Shown: piece after piece, positions 1 through 9,388 of the stretch
How the letters are laid out: each line of letters starts with the position of its first letter
Numbering within the stretch: position 1 is the stretch's first letter
Assembly: GCF_014851675.1 (NCBI RefSeq)
Contig: NZ_JACVAE010000001.1
Location: 2,232,001-2,296,000, forward strand
Length of the DNA stretch: 64,000 nucleotides
Reading direction: 5' to 3'
From: Rhizobium sp. ARZ01
GTDB taxonomy: Bacteria; Pseudomonadota; Alphaproteobacteria; Rhizobiales; Rhizobiaceae
Notes under the pieces: model-generated
Told to the model about the DNA's origin: nothing
Database searches by the model: none
Seen by the model: the letters and a program-made list of their open reading frames with translations, nothing else
Made by a program: the position numbers and the translations under genes

Positions 1-343
1 GCCTCAGCGCGTCCTTGTGCACTTCCATCTCGTCCACGCCATATTCGAGGCTATAGGCGATGCGCACGGTTTCACGCGGCAGCTTGCCCTTCTTGCGGAT
101 TGGAATGAAACCGCTGGAAAGCTGATGCGCCATAGCGCCGCCGAGAATGAAGCCGCGCGCCTCAACGCCGGCGACATGAGCGACACCCATGCCGGCGTAG
201 GGATGAACCAGTTCGTCGACAGCCCGCCGGAACGCCCGCGGATTGCCCAGGAGCGTCGTGATATCGCGGAAGATGATTCCCGGTTTCGGATAGTCCGGGA
301 TGTTGCGGATCGCCGCGATCAATTCGTCGTGGAGCGTGTACAT
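1..343 (-). CDS. apt: adenine phosphoribosyltransferase, 3' end outside window
   Basis: Apt converts adenine and PRPP to AMP in cytosolic purine salvage. About 114 residues are visible, from an ATG at 343; the C-terminal part, including the PRPP-binding loop, lies off the left edge. The N-terminus shows typical Apt features: an [16 protein letters not shown] opening, FRDITTLL, a [12 protein letters not shown] segment and an [10 protein letters not shown] segment, all characteristic of bacterial Apt. It lies downstream of petC on the same strand but is separated by a strong terminator, so it probably has its own promoter in the short gap. Confidence 0.93.
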   Translation of the reverse strand, partial: MYTLHDELIAAIRNIPDYPKPGIIFRDITTLLGNPRAFRRAVDELVHPYAGMGVAHVAGVEARGFILGGAMAHQLSSGFIPIRKKGKLPRETVRIAYSLEYGVDEMEVHKDALR

Positions 344-427
344 GGTTAGGTTCCGTATGACGGAGGAAAAACAAGAAAAAGAGACGTGTATCGCTCGCCG
401 AATGCAAGGGCGAATCGTCGGCGCATG

Positions 428-452
428 AAAAAAGGCGGCACGAGGCCGCCTT
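428..452 (-). terminator. intrinsic terminator after petABC
   Basis: A perfect 8-bp stem (AAGGCGGC pairing with GCCGCCTT, 432-439 and 445-452) has a 5-nt loop and is followed on the minus strand by six T residues. It sits just after the petC stop and before apt, so it should end the cytochrome bc1 transcript. Confidence 0.85.
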
Positions 453-474
453 CTTCCTGTCTCGTTGGAACAGT

Positions 475-1353
475 TTAGTGTTCCTTGTTGGCGTAAACCG
501 ACTTCTTCGTCAGGTAGATCAGGCCGGTGAAGATCACCAGGAAAACCATGACCATGAAGCCCATGCGCTTGCGCGCCTCAAGGTGCGGTTCGGCAGCCCA
601 CATCAGGAACGCCGAAACGTCGTGCGCGTACTGGTCGAGCGTCTGCGGCGCGCCATCGTCATAGGTGACCTGGTCGTCGGAGAGCGGACTGGCCATGGCA
701 AGCGTGGCCGAGTTCGCGAAGTACGGGTTGTAGTGCGTACCCTCGGCGACTTCGACGCCTTCCGGCGGATCCTGGTAACCGGTCAGGAGCGAGTAGATGT
801 AATCCGGTCCACCTTGCTGGTATTGGGTGAAGATGTCGATGACGAACTGCGGGAAGCCACGGGTGATACCGCGCGCCTTCGCGATCAGCGAGAAGTCCGG
901 CGGAGCCGCGCCATTATTGGCAGCCGCAGCCGCTTCCTGGTTCGGGAACGGCGACGGGAAGTAGTCGGACGCCACGGCCTTGCGGGTGAACATTTCACCG
1001 TCGGCATTGGGGCCGTCCTGGACTTCGTAGTTTGCCGCGAACGCCTTAACCTGTTCTTCCGAGTAACCAAGGTCTTCCAGCGTGCGGAAGGCGACCAGGT
1101 CCATCGAGTGACAGGCGGCGCAGACTTCGGTGTAGACCTTCAGGCCGCGCTGCAGCTGGCCCTTGTCATACTTGCCGAAGGGACCGGCAAAGGACCAGTC
1201 CTGTTCGCGCGGCTTGTTGATCGGATAGTGCGGGGTGGCGTGCTCCGCCGCCGCACCACCGGCTGCGGCATGGTCCTCCTGTGCGGTGGCGATCGATACG
1301 CCGAGGCCGGCGACGACTGCGAGCGACAGAATGCTTGCAAGAAGCTTTTTCAT
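475..1353 (-). CDS. petC: cytochrome c1 of the bc1 complex
   Basis: Cytochrome c1 is the membrane-anchored heme subunit of ubiquinol:cytochrome c reductase and passes electrons from the Rieske protein to soluble cytochrome c. The 292-residue product has an N-terminal signal peptide ([18 protein letters not shown]), the c-type heme motif CAACH near residue 80, and a C-terminal transmembrane anchor before a basic tail. The ATG at 1353 is chosen because an AAAGGAAC ribosome site lies just upstream. The frame stays open far into petB, but that extension has no membrane-protein character. It is the last gene of petABC, 29 nt after petB. Unlike Bradyrhizobium, b and c1 are not encoded as one fused polyprotein. 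Confidence 0.96.
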   Translation of the reverse strand: MKKLLASILSLAVVAGLGVSIATAQEDHAAAGGAAAEHATPHYPINKPREQDWSFAGPFGKYDKGQLQRGLKVYTEVCAACHSMDLVAFRTLEDLGYSEEQVKAFAANYEVQDGPNADGEMFTRKAVASDYFPSPFPNQEAAAAANNGAAPPDFSLIAKARGITRGFPQFVIDIFTQYQQGGPDYIYSLLTGYQDPPEGVEVAEGTHYNPYFANSATLAMASPLSDDQVTYDDGAPQTLDQYAHDVSAFLMWAAEPHLEARKRMGFMVMVFLVIFTGLIYLTKKSVYANKEH

Positions 1354-1382
1354 TTTGTTCGGTTCCTTTCGTCGCGTCGCGA

Positions 1383-2657
1383 TCAGGCCTTGGCCAGCTT
1401 TGCGTTGGCGTTCTTCTGTTCCAGAACCGCTTCCGTGATGGAGTTCGGAATGCGCTTCGGGGTCTCGATCAGGCCGAGAACCGGCATGATGACGAGGAAG
1501 AAACCGAAGTAATAGAGCGTGCCGAGCTGCGAAAGGATGACGTAGATGCCTTCTGCGGGCATGGCGCCGAGCCAGCCAAGCATGATCGAGTTGGCGACGA
1601 AGAGCCAGAAGAACAGCTTGTACCACGGACGGTAGACGGCCGAGCGGACCTTCGAAGTGTCGAGCCAGGGCAGGAAGAACAGGATGATGATCGAGCCGAA
1701 CATCACCAGAACGCCGCCGAGCTTGGAGTCGATCGGGCCGATGTTGAAGGTGATCGCACGCAGCATCGCGTAGAACGGCAGGTAGTACCATTCCGGAACG
1801 ATGTGTGCCGGGGTCTTCAGCGGGTCAGCCGGGATGTAGTTGTCCGGGTGGCCGAGGTAGTTCGGCATGTAGAAGATGAACCAGGCAAAGACGATCAGGA
1901 AGACCGAAACGCCGAACGCGTCCTTCATCGTCGCATAGGGCGTGAAGGGAACGGTGTCGGTCTTGGACTTGACCTCGACGCCAGTCGGGTTCGTCTGGCC
2001 GGTCACGTGCAGGGCCCAGACGTGCAGCACGACGACGCCGGCGATCATGAAGGGCAGCAGGTAGTGCAGCGAGAAGAAGCGGTTCAGCGTGGGCTGGTCA
2101 ACAGCAAAGCCGCCGAGCAGGAACTGCTGGATCCACTCGCCCACCAACGGGAAGGCCGAGAAGAAGCCGGTGATAACGGTCGCACCCCAGAAGGACATCT
2201 GACCCCAAGGCAGAACGTAGCCCATGAAGCCGGTCGCCATCATCAGGAGGTAGATGACCACGCCGAGGATCCACAGGATTTCGCGCGGTGCCTTGTAGGA
2301 GCCGTAGTAGAGACCACGGGCGATGTGCAGGTAGACGGCGATGAAGAAGAACGACGCACCGTTGGCGTGCATGTAGCGCAGCAGCCAACCGTTGTTGACA
2401 TCGCGCATGATCTTCTCGACCGAGTTGAACGCCTCGCCGGTGCTGGCGACATAATGCATGGCCAGAACGATGCCGGTCAGGATCTGCGCGATCAGCATGA
2501 CCGACAGCATCGCACCGAAGGTGTAGCTGTAGTTCAAGTTACGCGGCACCGGATAGGAGACGAAGCTGTCATGAATCATGCGTGGCAGCGGTAGCCGCGA
2601 ATCGACCCATTTCTCGATACCGGTCGTCGGTTGGTATGTGGAATGCTCAGCACTCAT
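1383..2657 (-). CDS. petB: cytochrome b of the bc1 complex
   Basis: This multi-spanning diheme subunit of ubiquinol:cytochrome c reductase carries the quinol oxidation and quinone reduction sites. The 424-residue protein contains the Qo-site PEWY motif (in [15 protein letters not shown]), histidines in helices B and D that would ligate the two b hemes, and a [18 protein letters not shown] helix-C segment. The ATG at 2657 is preferred over an in-frame TTG 18 nt upstream because a GGGGAA site precedes it and the gap to petA is then 14 nt. Length is that of full bacterial cytochrome b, including the C-terminal helices. Confidence 0.97.
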   Translation of the reverse strand: MSAEHSTYQPTTGIEKWVDSRLPLPRMIHDSFVSYPVPRNLNYSYTFGAMLSVMLIAQILTGIVLAMHYVASTGEAFNSVEKIMRDVNNGWLLRYMHANGASFFFIAVYLHIARGLYYGSYKAPREILWILGVVIYLLMMATGFMGYVLPWGQMSFWGATVITGFFSAFPLVGEWIQQFLLGGFAVDQPTLNRFFSLHYLLPFMIAGVVVLHVWALHVTGQTNPTGVEVKSKTDTVPFTPYATMKDAFGVSVFLIVFAWFIFYMPNYLGHPDNYIPADPLKTPAHIVPEWYYLPFYAMLRAITFNIGPIDSKLGGVLVMFGSIIILFFLPWLDTSKVRSAVYRPWYKLFFWLFVANSIMLGWLGAMPAEGIYVILSQLGTLYYFGFFLVIMPVLGLIETPKRIPNSITEAVLEQKNANAKLAKA

Positions 2658-2671
2658 AATCAGTATTCCCC

Positions 2672-3250
2672 TCAACCGATCTTGATGACTGTGTCAGAAA
2701 CGAAGGAGAAGGTCGGCACGTGGAGGTTCTCCGGCGCCGGACCTTTGCGGATACGGCCCGCCGTGTCGTAGTGCGAGCCGTGGCAGGGACAGAACCAGCC
2801 ACCGAAATCGCCGGCCTGGCCGAGCGGCACGCAACCGAGATGGGTGCACGAGCCGATCATGACGATCCAGTTTTCCTTGCCATCGCCGGCGGAGCGGTCG
2901 AGGTCGGTAGCTTCCGCATCGGCCGCAACGTTCGCGTTGCGCGCATTCAGGTCCTTCAGGTCGGCAAGCGGAACAGCCTTGGCTTCTTCCACTTCCTTGT
3001 CCGTGCGGTTGCGGATGAAGATCGGCTTGCCGCGCCACTTGGCCGTCAGCGACATGCCCGGCTCAAGGCTGGAAACGTCGACTTCGATCGATGCAAGCGC
3101 AAGCGTCGAAGCATCCGGACGCATCTGGTCGATGAACGGCCAGGCGAATGCCGCCACGCCGACCGCACCGGCCATCCCCGTTGTAATGTAAAGAAAATCG
3201 CGGCGCGTGGGTTCGCCCGCGGTCCCGCTTGTTGTGTCGTGTTCGCTCAC
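2672..3250 (-). CDS. petA: Rieske iron-sulfur subunit of the bc1 complex
   Basis: This protein carries the 2Fe-2S cluster that accepts an electron from ubiquinol and passes it to cytochrome c1. The 192-residue product begins with GTG and has a twin-arginine motif (TRRDFL, residues 15-20) leading a single N-terminal membrane anchor, so Tat export is expected. The cluster motifs are complete: CTHLGC (135-140) and CPCHGSH (154-160), giving the two Cys and two His ligands and the disulfide pair. It is first in petABC. The 258 nt upstream, after the ABC gene, must hold the operon promoter, but I could not identify it with confidence. Confidence 0.97.
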   Translation of the reverse strand: MSEHDTTSGTAGEPTRRDFLYITTGMAGAVGVAAFAWPFIDQMRPDASTLALASIEVDVSSLEPGMSLTAKWRGKPIFIRNRTDKEVEEAKAVPLADLKDLNARNANVAADAEATDLDRSAGDGKENWIVMIGSCTHLGCVPLGQAGDFGGWFCPCHGSHYDTAGRIRKGPAPENLHVPTFSFVSDTVIKIG

Positions 3251-3508
3251 GGCCTGACCATCCTCTCACGCAAAGTCTTGCGGTTACCGCATTAACCTCA
3301 TGGAGCCGAGAACCGGACACAATGCGGCCATAGATTCCCGCCAATCGGCCGCGTTCTAAGCTCGAACGGAAATTATGTCCAGCCTTGGAAAGCACGGGTG
3401 GGCACAATGTCGCGGGAAAAGCCAGGCGTGCGATTTCATTGTTGAAGCGGGCATCCCGCGCCAGGCGGAGCGACGAACGCCGCCAAAGTGGCCTACATTG
3501 CGTTTCGT

Positions 3509-5377
3509 CTATTCCGCGGCTTCATCACGTGCAAGGAATCCGCCTGATTGACGGGCCCAAAGCTCGGCATAAAGCCCGCACCGTGCGACAAGTTCGGCAT
3601 GGGTCCCCTGCTCGATAATCCGGCCCCGGTCCATGACGACGAGGCGGTCGAGCGCAGCGATGGTGGAGAGACGATGGGCGATGGCCAGCACTGTCTTTCC
3701 GTGCATCAGCTTCTCCAGGTTCGACTGGATGGCCGCCTCGACCTCCGAGTCGAGCGCCGAGGTTGCTTCGTCCAGCACGAGGATCGGCGCGTCCTTCAGC
3801 ATCACGCGGGCAATCGCAATCCGCTGGCGCTGTCCGCCGGACAGCTTAACGCCACGTTCCCCCACATGCGCCTCATAGCCCTTCCGGCCGCGCTGATCTT
3901 CGAGACCCAGGATGAATTCGTTGGCCTCGGCGCGGCTGGCGGCAGCGACTATCTCGGCTTCGGAGGCATCCGCCTTGCCGAAGAGAATGTTGTCGCGGAT
4001 CGAGCGATGCAGGAGGGCGGTATCCTGGCTGACCATGCCGATATTGGCGCGCAGGCTCTCCTGCGTCACCGCGGCGATATCCTGACCGCCAACGAAAATA
4101 CGACCGCCCTCGAGATCGTAGAAGCGCAGAAGGAGGTTGACGAGCGTTGACTTGCCCGCGCCCGAGCGACCGACGATACCGACCTTTTCGCCGGGGCGAA
4201 TGGTCAGCGACAGGTTCTCGATCACGCCCGATGGGCGCCCGTAGTGGAAACGGATGTTCTCGAGTCGAACCTCCGGCTTTGTCACGACCAGCGGTTTGGC
4301 GTCCGGCCGATCAACAAGCCCGATTGGCTGCGAGATCAGCTCGGCGGAATTCTGGATCGTGCCGATGTTACGCATGATGCTGTTGAGCTGGGTCATCAGG
4401 CGGTTGAGGAGGAAGTTGAGCCGCAAAACGAGCGCCATTGTGAAGGCGACCGCGCCCGCACTGATCATCGAAGCCAGCCACAGGTGGATGCACAGCATCG
4501 CCATGCTGACGATCATGATTCCTGAGAGAAGCCCCAGCGAAGCGCGGACACCCGTCAGAAAACGCGTAAACCGCAGGATCGTCGCCTGATAGGTCTCGAA
4601 GCCCTGCAGCATGTAGCGATCGTTGACGTCGTCGCGACCGAAGAGCTTGAGCGTCTGGATGTTCGAATAGGCGTCGACCATGCGGCCGTTCAACATGGAG
4701 GCAGCCTCTGCCGATTCTTTCGAATGGTAGCGGATGCGCGGCACGAAGAAGCGCGCCAGAAAAGCGAAGATGACGATCCAGACGCCGACGACGGCGGCGA
4801 GCCGTAGATCTAGCCCGCCGATCAGAACGAGCGTCGAAGCTGCATAGATCGTCACGAACCAGATGCTCTCCATAAAGGAGGTGATGACGTCGCCGGTCGC
4901 CTGCCCCGCGGACCAGACCTTGGTGACGATGCGGCCGGAGAAGTCGTTCTGGAAGAAGGACAGCGACTGGCGAGCGACATGCGCGTAGGACTGCCAGCGA
5001 ACGAGATTGTAGAAACCGGGCGTGATGACCTGCTGGTCGAACAGCGCCGTCAGAAAGGTGATGCAGAACCGGACGACACCGATCAGGAGCAGCATCGTAA
5101 GAAGCTCGTATCCGTGCCCGGCGATGAGGCCGGACCATCCGTCGGACGGTTTAACTGTGCCGAGGATGTCGACGAGCCGACCGACGAACCAGAAGGTCGC
5201 CGCCTCGATCGCCGCCGTCAGCCCGCCGAGAATGAGCATCGCAACGAACGGTCCGGGCGCCTGCCGCACGTAGAACCAGGCAAATCCAATCAGGCCAGAG
5301 GGCGGCCGCAGATCGTCCGCCCGCGCGAAGGGCTTAATCCAGTTCTCGAAATAGGAAAAGATCGCGCGCAGAACCAT
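3509..5377 (-). CDS. ABC exporter half-transporter (membrane plus ATPase domain)
   Basis: This 622-residue half-transporter couples ATP hydrolysis to export of an unknown substrate. Residues 1-330 form a six-helix exporter-type membrane domain. The C-terminal ATPase has Walker A GRSGAGKST, signature LSGGQRQR, Walker B ILVLDEATSALD and an H-loop in IAHRLST. It lies 93 nt downstream of a close paralogue on the same strand and may pair with it as a heterodimer, or both may act as homodimers. MsbA-like lipid or drug export is possible, but the sequence does not settle the substrate. The downstream petA gene is 258 nt away and probably separately transcribed. Confidence 0.9.
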   Translation of the reverse strand: MVLRAIFSYFENWIKPFARADDLRPPSGLIGFAWFYVRQAPGPFVAMLILGGLTAAIEAATFWFVGRLVDILGTVKPSDGWSGLIAGHGYELLTMLLLIGVVRFCITFLTALFDQQVITPGFYNLVRWQSYAHVARQSLSFFQNDFSGRIVTKVWSAGQATGDVITSFMESIWFVTIYAASTLVLIGGLDLRLAAVVGVWIVIFAFLARFFVPRIRYHSKESAEAASMLNGRMVDAYSNIQTLKLFGRDDVNDRYMLQGFETYQATILRFTRFLTGVRASLGLLSGIMIVSMAMLCIHLWLASMISAGAVAFTMALVLRLNFLLNRLMTQLNSIMRNIGTIQNSAELISQPIGLVDRPDAKPLVVTKPEVRLENIRFHYGRPSGVIENLSLTIRPGEKVGIVGRSGAGKSTLVNLLLRFYDLEGGRIFVGGQDIAAVTQESLRANIGMVSQDTALLHRSIRDNILFGKADASEAEIVAAASRAEANEFILGLEDQRGRKGYEAHVGERGVKLSGGQRQRIAIARVMLKDAPILVLDEATSALDSEVEAAIQSNLEKLMHGKTVLAIAHRLSTIAALDRLVVMDRGRIIEQGTHAELVARCGLYAELWARQSGGFLARDEAAE

Positions 5378-5470
5378 GGGGGAAGATATAGGCCGATTCC
5401 GGGGTGCGGCAAATTAAAGTTCGGAAAGGTGCCTTCCCCGCCACCGGCCGGGAAGGGCTCGATCTGCTTG

Positions 5471-7324
5471 TTACTCCGCTGCTGCTTCCGCCTTTTCGTC
5501 GTCGGCGATGAAGCCGCCGGACTGGCGGTTCCAGAGGTCGGCATAGATGCCGCCGCGGGCGACGAGCTCGGCATGGGTACCCATTTCATGGATGTGGCCC
5601 TTGTCGAGCACGACGAGACGATCCATCTCCGTCAGCGTCGACAGCCGGTGGGCAATCGCGATGACAGTCTTGCCCTCCATCAGCGCGAACAGGTTCTCCT
5701 GGATCGCCGCCTCGACTTCCGAGTCGAGTGCCGAGGTCGCCTCGTCGAGGATCAGGATCGGCGCATCCTTCAGGAAGACGCGGGCGATCGCGATGCGCTG
5801 GCGCTGGCCACCGGACAATTTCACGCCGCGTTCGCCAACCTGCGCATCGAGCGCCTGCCGGCCCTGCAGGTCGATGAGATCCTCGATGAAGCTCCAGGCA
5901 TTGGCGCGCTTGGCCGCCTCGATGATCTCCGCATCGCTCGCCTCCGGCCGGCCGTAGGCGATGTTGTCGCGGATCGAACGGTGCAGGAGCGACGTATCCT
6001 GTGTCACGACGCCGATCCTGCTGCGCAGGCTGTCCTGCGTAACCTCAGCAATGTCCTGCCCATCAATGGTGATCCGGCCGTTCTCCAGATCATAGAAGCG
6101 CAGAAGCACGTTCATCATCGTCGTCTTGCCGGCACCGGAACGGCCAACGAGGCCGATCTTCTCGCCCGCCCTGATAGACAGCGACAGGTCGTCGATGACG
6201 CCCTTGTTCTTGCCATAGTGGAAGCCGACGTGTTCGAAGGCAATTGCACCCTTCTTGGCGGCAAGAGGCTTGGCCGCCTCATGGTCGGTGATGTCGTGCG
6301 CCTTCGTCATCATGCCCATGCCGTCATAGACGGTACCGATGTTTTCGAAGAGCGCCGAGACTTCCCACATGATCCACTGCGACATGCCGTTGATGCGCAT
6401 GGCAAGGCCGATGGCGATCGCGATCGCACCGACGGAGATCGCCCCGTTCAGCCAGAACCAGATCGACAGCGAAGAGATGGCAAACAGCGCCACGCAGTTG
6501 TTCAGGTAGACGAGCACGTGGAACATCGTCACCTTGCGCATTTGCCGATGCACCGTCTGCAGGAACTCGTCCATCCCGTTGCGGGCGTAGGCCTCCTCAC
6601 GCCCGGCATGCGAAAACAGCTTCACCGTCGCGATGTTGGTGTAGCTGTCGACGATCCGGCCGGTCATCATCGAGCGGGCATCAGCCTGATCGGACGAGAT
6701 CTTCCTGAGCTTCGGAACGAAGTACCAGACGATCGCCACGTAGATGGCGAGCCAGATGATCAAGGGTAAGACGAGCCGCACATCCGCAGTCGCCACGACC
6801 GCGATCATGGTGACGAAGTAGGTGACGACGTAGACGAACACGTCGAGGATCTTCATCATCGTCTCGCGAACGGCAAGCGCCGTCTGCATCACCTTGGTGG
6901 CAACGCGGCCCGCGAACTCGTTGGCGAAGAAGGCCATGCTCTGGCGAAGCAGGTAGCGGTGCATCTGCCAGCGCGCAATCATCGGATAGTTACCGAGCAG
7001 CACCTGGTGCATGATCAGCGAATCCAGCGCCACGACGAGCGGCAGGCCGATCAGCACGATCGCCCCCATCCAGAAAAGCCGCGTCTTCTCGGTCTCGAGG
7101 AAGGTTGCGCGATCCGCACTCGACAGCCAATCGACGATGTTGCCGAGGAACTGGAACAGCATGACTTCGCCAACGGCGATCAGCGCCGTCAGGATCGCCA
7201 TGATGACCAGCCAGGGAGCGGCCGTGCGGGTGTAGTGCCAGCAAAAGGCAAAGAGTCCCTTCGGCGGAAGCGTCGGCTCCTCGGAAGGGTACGGATTCAG
7301 TCTGCTTTCAAACCAGCCGAACAT
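5471..7324 (-). CDS. ABC exporter half-transporter, tandem paralogue
   Basis: This is a second 617-residue membrane-plus-ATPase exporter subunit, closely similar in layout to its downstream neighbour. The ATPase shows GRSGAGKTT, LSGGQRQRIAIAR, ILILDEATSALD and IAHRLST, all intact, so neither paralogue looks catalytically degenerate. The start at 7324 (MFGWFESRLNPYPSEE) is chosen over an upstream in-frame extension because a GGAGAG site precedes it and the extension is not hydrophobic or conserved-looking. Both proteins share a short N-terminal opening of an aromatic, proline-containing stretch before the first helix. Substrate unknown. Confidence 0.89.
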   Translation of the reverse strand: MFGWFESRLNPYPSEEPTLPPKGLFAFCWHYTRTAAPWLVIMAILTALIAVGEVMLFQFLGNIVDWLSSADRATFLETEKTRLFWMGAIVLIGLPLVVALDSLIMHQVLLGNYPMIARWQMHRYLLRQSMAFFANEFAGRVATKVMQTALAVRETMMKILDVFVYVVTYFVTMIAVVATADVRLVLPLIIWLAIYVAIVWYFVPKLRKISSDQADARSMMTGRIVDSYTNIATVKLFSHAGREEAYARNGMDEFLQTVHRQMRKVTMFHVLVYLNNCVALFAISSLSIWFWLNGAISVGAIAIAIGLAMRINGMSQWIMWEVSALFENIGTVYDGMGMMTKAHDITDHEAAKPLAAKKGAIAFEHVGFHYGKNKGVIDDLSLSIRAGEKIGLVGRSGAGKTTMMNVLLRFYDLENGRITIDGQDIAEVTQDSLRSRIGVVTQDTSLLHRSIRDNIAYGRPEASDAEIIEAAKRANAWSFIEDLIDLQGRQALDAQVGERGVKLSGGQRQRIAIARVFLKDAPILILDEATSALDSEVEAAIQENLFALMEGKTVIAIAHRLSTLTEMDRLVVLDKGHIHEMGTHAELVARGGIYADLWNRQSGGFIADDEKAEAAAE

Positions 7325-7746
7325 GGTGGTTCTCTCTCCAAAAAATTCCCGGGAGCCGCAAGCTCGACTTGCCGCGATAGCGCGCAAGGCCTGTCAGTTT
7401 ACCCGGGGGACCTTGGCACGGCACACCAGGCCGTACGCTGTCGATTGAAAATGCAAAGTCAGGAAAAGCGTCGAACGCCTAAGCGAGACGGGGGACGATG
7501 CCGCCAAGGAGGCGTGGTCGATATGCTGTATCCATATGGAGGCCTCCCTGTTCTCGCGTTGAAGATGACGTTTGTTACCCTGAATTACGGATTTTCGCCA
7601 GAGGGTCCTGCCCAAAAATGCATCATTCGCACCCCCCCTGTTGCCGGATCAGCACAACTCAGCCGCGCCGATCGTTTTGCGGCCGACCAAGGCGCGCATG
7701 TCGGAATAACTTTGGATCCCTTGCCTTTTGCGCTATGGGCGTGCGT
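7325..7746. other. intergenic region between divergent ABC gene and trmL
   Basis: About 420 nt with no convincing gene. It must hold the promoter for the ABC pair (minus) and for trmL (plus). Short open frames here lack ribosome sites and protein-like composition. I recognise no operator or RNA structure. Confidence 0.5.
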
Positions 7747-8208
7747 ATGCCGCTTCTTCGCATCGCCCTCTACCAGCCGGACATCGCCGGCAACACCGGT
7801 ACGATCCTCAGGCTCGCGGCGTGCCTTGGCGTGGGTGTCGACATTATCGAACCTGCCGGCTTCGACATCTCCGACCGCAGCTTGAAGCGCGCCGGGATGG
7901 ACTACCTCGCAGCCGTCGCGCTCACCCGGCACGTCACGTGGGACCGCTTCGAAGAATGGCGCACCGGAACCGGTCGGCGGCTTGTGCTCGCTTCCACGAA
8001 AGCCGCGATGCCCTATGTCGACCTCGCCTATCGGCCGGACGATATCCTGCTCTTCGGTCGCGAAAGCGCCGGCGTGCCGGACCATGTCCACGAGAAGGCC
8101 GATGCCCGTGTGTTGATCCCGATGGTCGAGGGGCAGCGCTCCATCAACATCGCCATGTCGGCTGCGATGATCGCCGGCGAGGCACTGCGGCAGACGGGTT
8201 TCGGCTGA
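7747..8208 (+). CDS. trmL: tRNA (cytidine/uridine-34 2'-O)-methyltransferase TrmL
   Basis: TrmL is a SPOUT-class enzyme that 2'-O-methylates the wobble base of tRNA-Leu isoacceptors. The 153-residue product is full length for the family. It begins IALYQPDIAGNTGTILRLAAC and has the C-terminal trefoil-knot SAM-binding motifs LLFGRESAGVP and IPMVEGQRSINIAMSAAM. The ATG at 7747 gives the expected MPLLRIALYQP start; an ATG 12 nt upstream (MGVRMPLL) is an equally possible start. It is convergent with the flavin reductase gene, with a 25-nt gap and no clear terminator. Confidence 0.92.
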   Translation: MPLLRIALYQPDIAGNTGTILRLAACLGVGVDIIEPAGFDISDRSLKRAGMDYLAAVALTRHVTWDRFEEWRTGTGRRLVLASTKAAMPYVDLAYRPDDILLFGRESAGVPDHVHEKADARVLIPMVEGQRSINIAMSAAMIAGEALRQTGFG

Positions 8209-8233
8209 AACCCTCCTCGCGATCAGTCCCAGT

Positions 8234-8806
8234 TCAAGCCGCCGCACTGTCATAGACTGATTCCCACCGCGCTGTCCTGAGCGCCCGCGCCCACCAGAGC
8301 AACCGGCGCATCATGACAATCACAGGCCCCTTCATCTGCGCCGGGCGCATCGGGTTCCCCTCCGAATCGAACAACGACCCAACATGGGCAAGGCTGACTG
8401 TGTCGCGGATCGTCACGGCGTGAAGTTCGCTGAAGACCAAGCGCAACTGCTCGACGGCGCGCAAGCCGCCGGAAATTCCGCCATAGGAAACGAAGGCGAT
8501 CGGCTTGACGTGCCAGGGCTTGTAGGTGCTGTCGATCATCGCCTTGAGGACGGCCGGATAGCCGTGATTGTACTCTGGCACGACAATCAGAAAGGCGTCT
8601 GCCTCTTCCAGCCGGGCTTCGATGATTGCGGCAGAATGTTCGTCCGGACCGCTCGCGGAAAAGCTCAATTCTGCCGGATCGAGGACGGTGACGTCGAAGC
8701 CGCCCATCCCGTCCAACTCGGACAGGAGCCAGTTCGCGACCGTATCGCAGAACCTCCCTTCGCGGGCACTGCCGTAGATCATCGCGATGCGGATGTTGTC
8801 ATTCAT
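8234..8806 (-). CDS. NADPH-dependent FMN reductase family protein
   Basis: This 190-residue flavodoxin-fold protein probably uses NAD(P)H to reduce FMN or quinones. Flavin-phosphate binding is suggested by GSAREGRFCDTVANWL (residues 12-27), and the family motif PEYNHGYPAVLKAMID is present, followed by KPIAFVSYGGISGG. It is transcribed divergently from soxR. Its promoter carries a SoxR box in an over-long spacer, so it is probably a direct SoxR target expressed under redox-cycling stress. The physiological substrate is not evident. Confidence 0.88.
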   Translation of the reverse strand: MNDNIRIAMIYGSAREGRFCDTVANWLLSELDGMGGFDVTVLDPAELSFSASGPDEHSAAIIEARLEEADAFLIVVPEYNHGYPAVLKAMIDSTYKPWHVKPIAFVSYGGISGGLRAVEQLRLVFSELHAVTIRDTVSLAHVGSLFDSEGNPMRPAQMKGPVIVMMRRLLWWARALRTARWESVYDSAAA

Positions 8807-8844
8807 AGGTGTCGGCTCCAGCGTTTCAATCGAGTGGAGCCAAT

Positions 8845-8875
8845 GCTATAAAACCTCAAGCAATATTGAGGTCAA
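8845..8875 (-). promoter_or_regulatory. SoxR-controlled promoter of the flavin reductase gene
   Basis: An 18-bp inverted repeat, CCTCAA-N6-TTGAGG (8854-8871), matches the SoxR operator pattern. On the minus strand it lies between a -35 TTGACC (8870-8875) and a -10 TATAGC (8845-8850), with a spacer of exactly 19 bp. Such an over-long spacer is the hallmark of MerR-family activated promoters. It serves the flavin reductase and may also mediate autoregulation of soxR. Confidence 0.88.
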
Positions 8876-8883
8876 CAACGTAA

Positions 8884-9342
8884 ATGCAAAAAAATCAAAG
8901 GGAATTGCCAGCGAGGGAGCTAAGCGTCGGTGAAGTCGCCGAACGCAGCGAAGTCGCGGTATCTACCTTGCATTTCTATGAGGCCAAGGGGCTGATCCGC
9001 AGCAATCGCAACCGCGGCAACCAGCGTCGCTATCCGCGCTCAATTCTCCGCCGCGTCGCCGTGATCAAGGTCGCCCAGAAGACCGGCATCCCGCTCACCG
9101 AGATTGCCGATGCTTTGTCGGCGCTGCCGCATGACAGGCCCTTGACTGCGGAAGACTGGCGGACGCTGTCCCGCACCTGGCGCGAAGGGCTCGACGAGCG
9201 CATCGCACGACTAACGGCACTACGCGACCACCTGGAAGGCTGCATCGGCTGCGGTTGCCTCTCCATGCAAGACTGCCCCCTGCGCAACCCGGATGACGAG
9301 CTCGGCAAGAGCGGCACAGGTGCGCGGCTGATCGACCCTTGA
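8884..9342 (+). CDS. soxR: redox-sensing MerR-family activator SoxR
   Basis: SoxR senses redox-cycling compounds through a 2Fe-2S cluster and activates promoters by untwisting an over-long spacer. The 152-residue product has an N-terminal MerR winged helix ([21 protein letters not shown], then RNRGNQRRY), a dimerisation helix, and the complete cluster motif with Cys at 120, 123, 125 and 131 ([12 protein letters not shown]). The ATG at 8884 has only a weak ribosome site, so the exact N-terminus is uncertain. It lies 77 nt from the divergent flavin reductase, with the SoxR box between them. Confidence 0.95.
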   Translation: MQKNQRELPARELSVGEVAERSEVAVSTLHFYEAKGLIRSNRNRGNQRRYPRSILRRVAVIKVAQKTGIPLTEIADALSALPHDRPLTAEDWRTLSRTWREGLDERIARLTALRDHLEGCIGCGCLSMQDCPLRNPDDELGKSGTGARLIDP

Positions 9343-9388
9343 GCGTAGCGCGGATTCCGCTTGGCACGTCCGGGCCGTCGGTGCTGCC

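Noticed and set aside
1354..1791. Extended N-terminus for cytochrome c1 reaching into petB, hinting at a fused b-c1 polypeptide
   Set aside because: The extension is out of frame with petB, and a signal peptide and ribosome site mark the real start at 1353; there is no fbcH-type fusion.
4979..6769. 596-codon open frame on the plus strand, antisense to both ABC genes
   Set aside because: It spans two real genes and their gap in the opposite direction; the composition is Arg/Asp/His-rich and without family motifs, as expected of high-GC third-position shadow frames.
7394..7615. 73-codon minus-strand frame in the ABC-trmL intergenic region
   Set aside because: No ribosome site and no protein-like pattern; it lies where the promoters must be.
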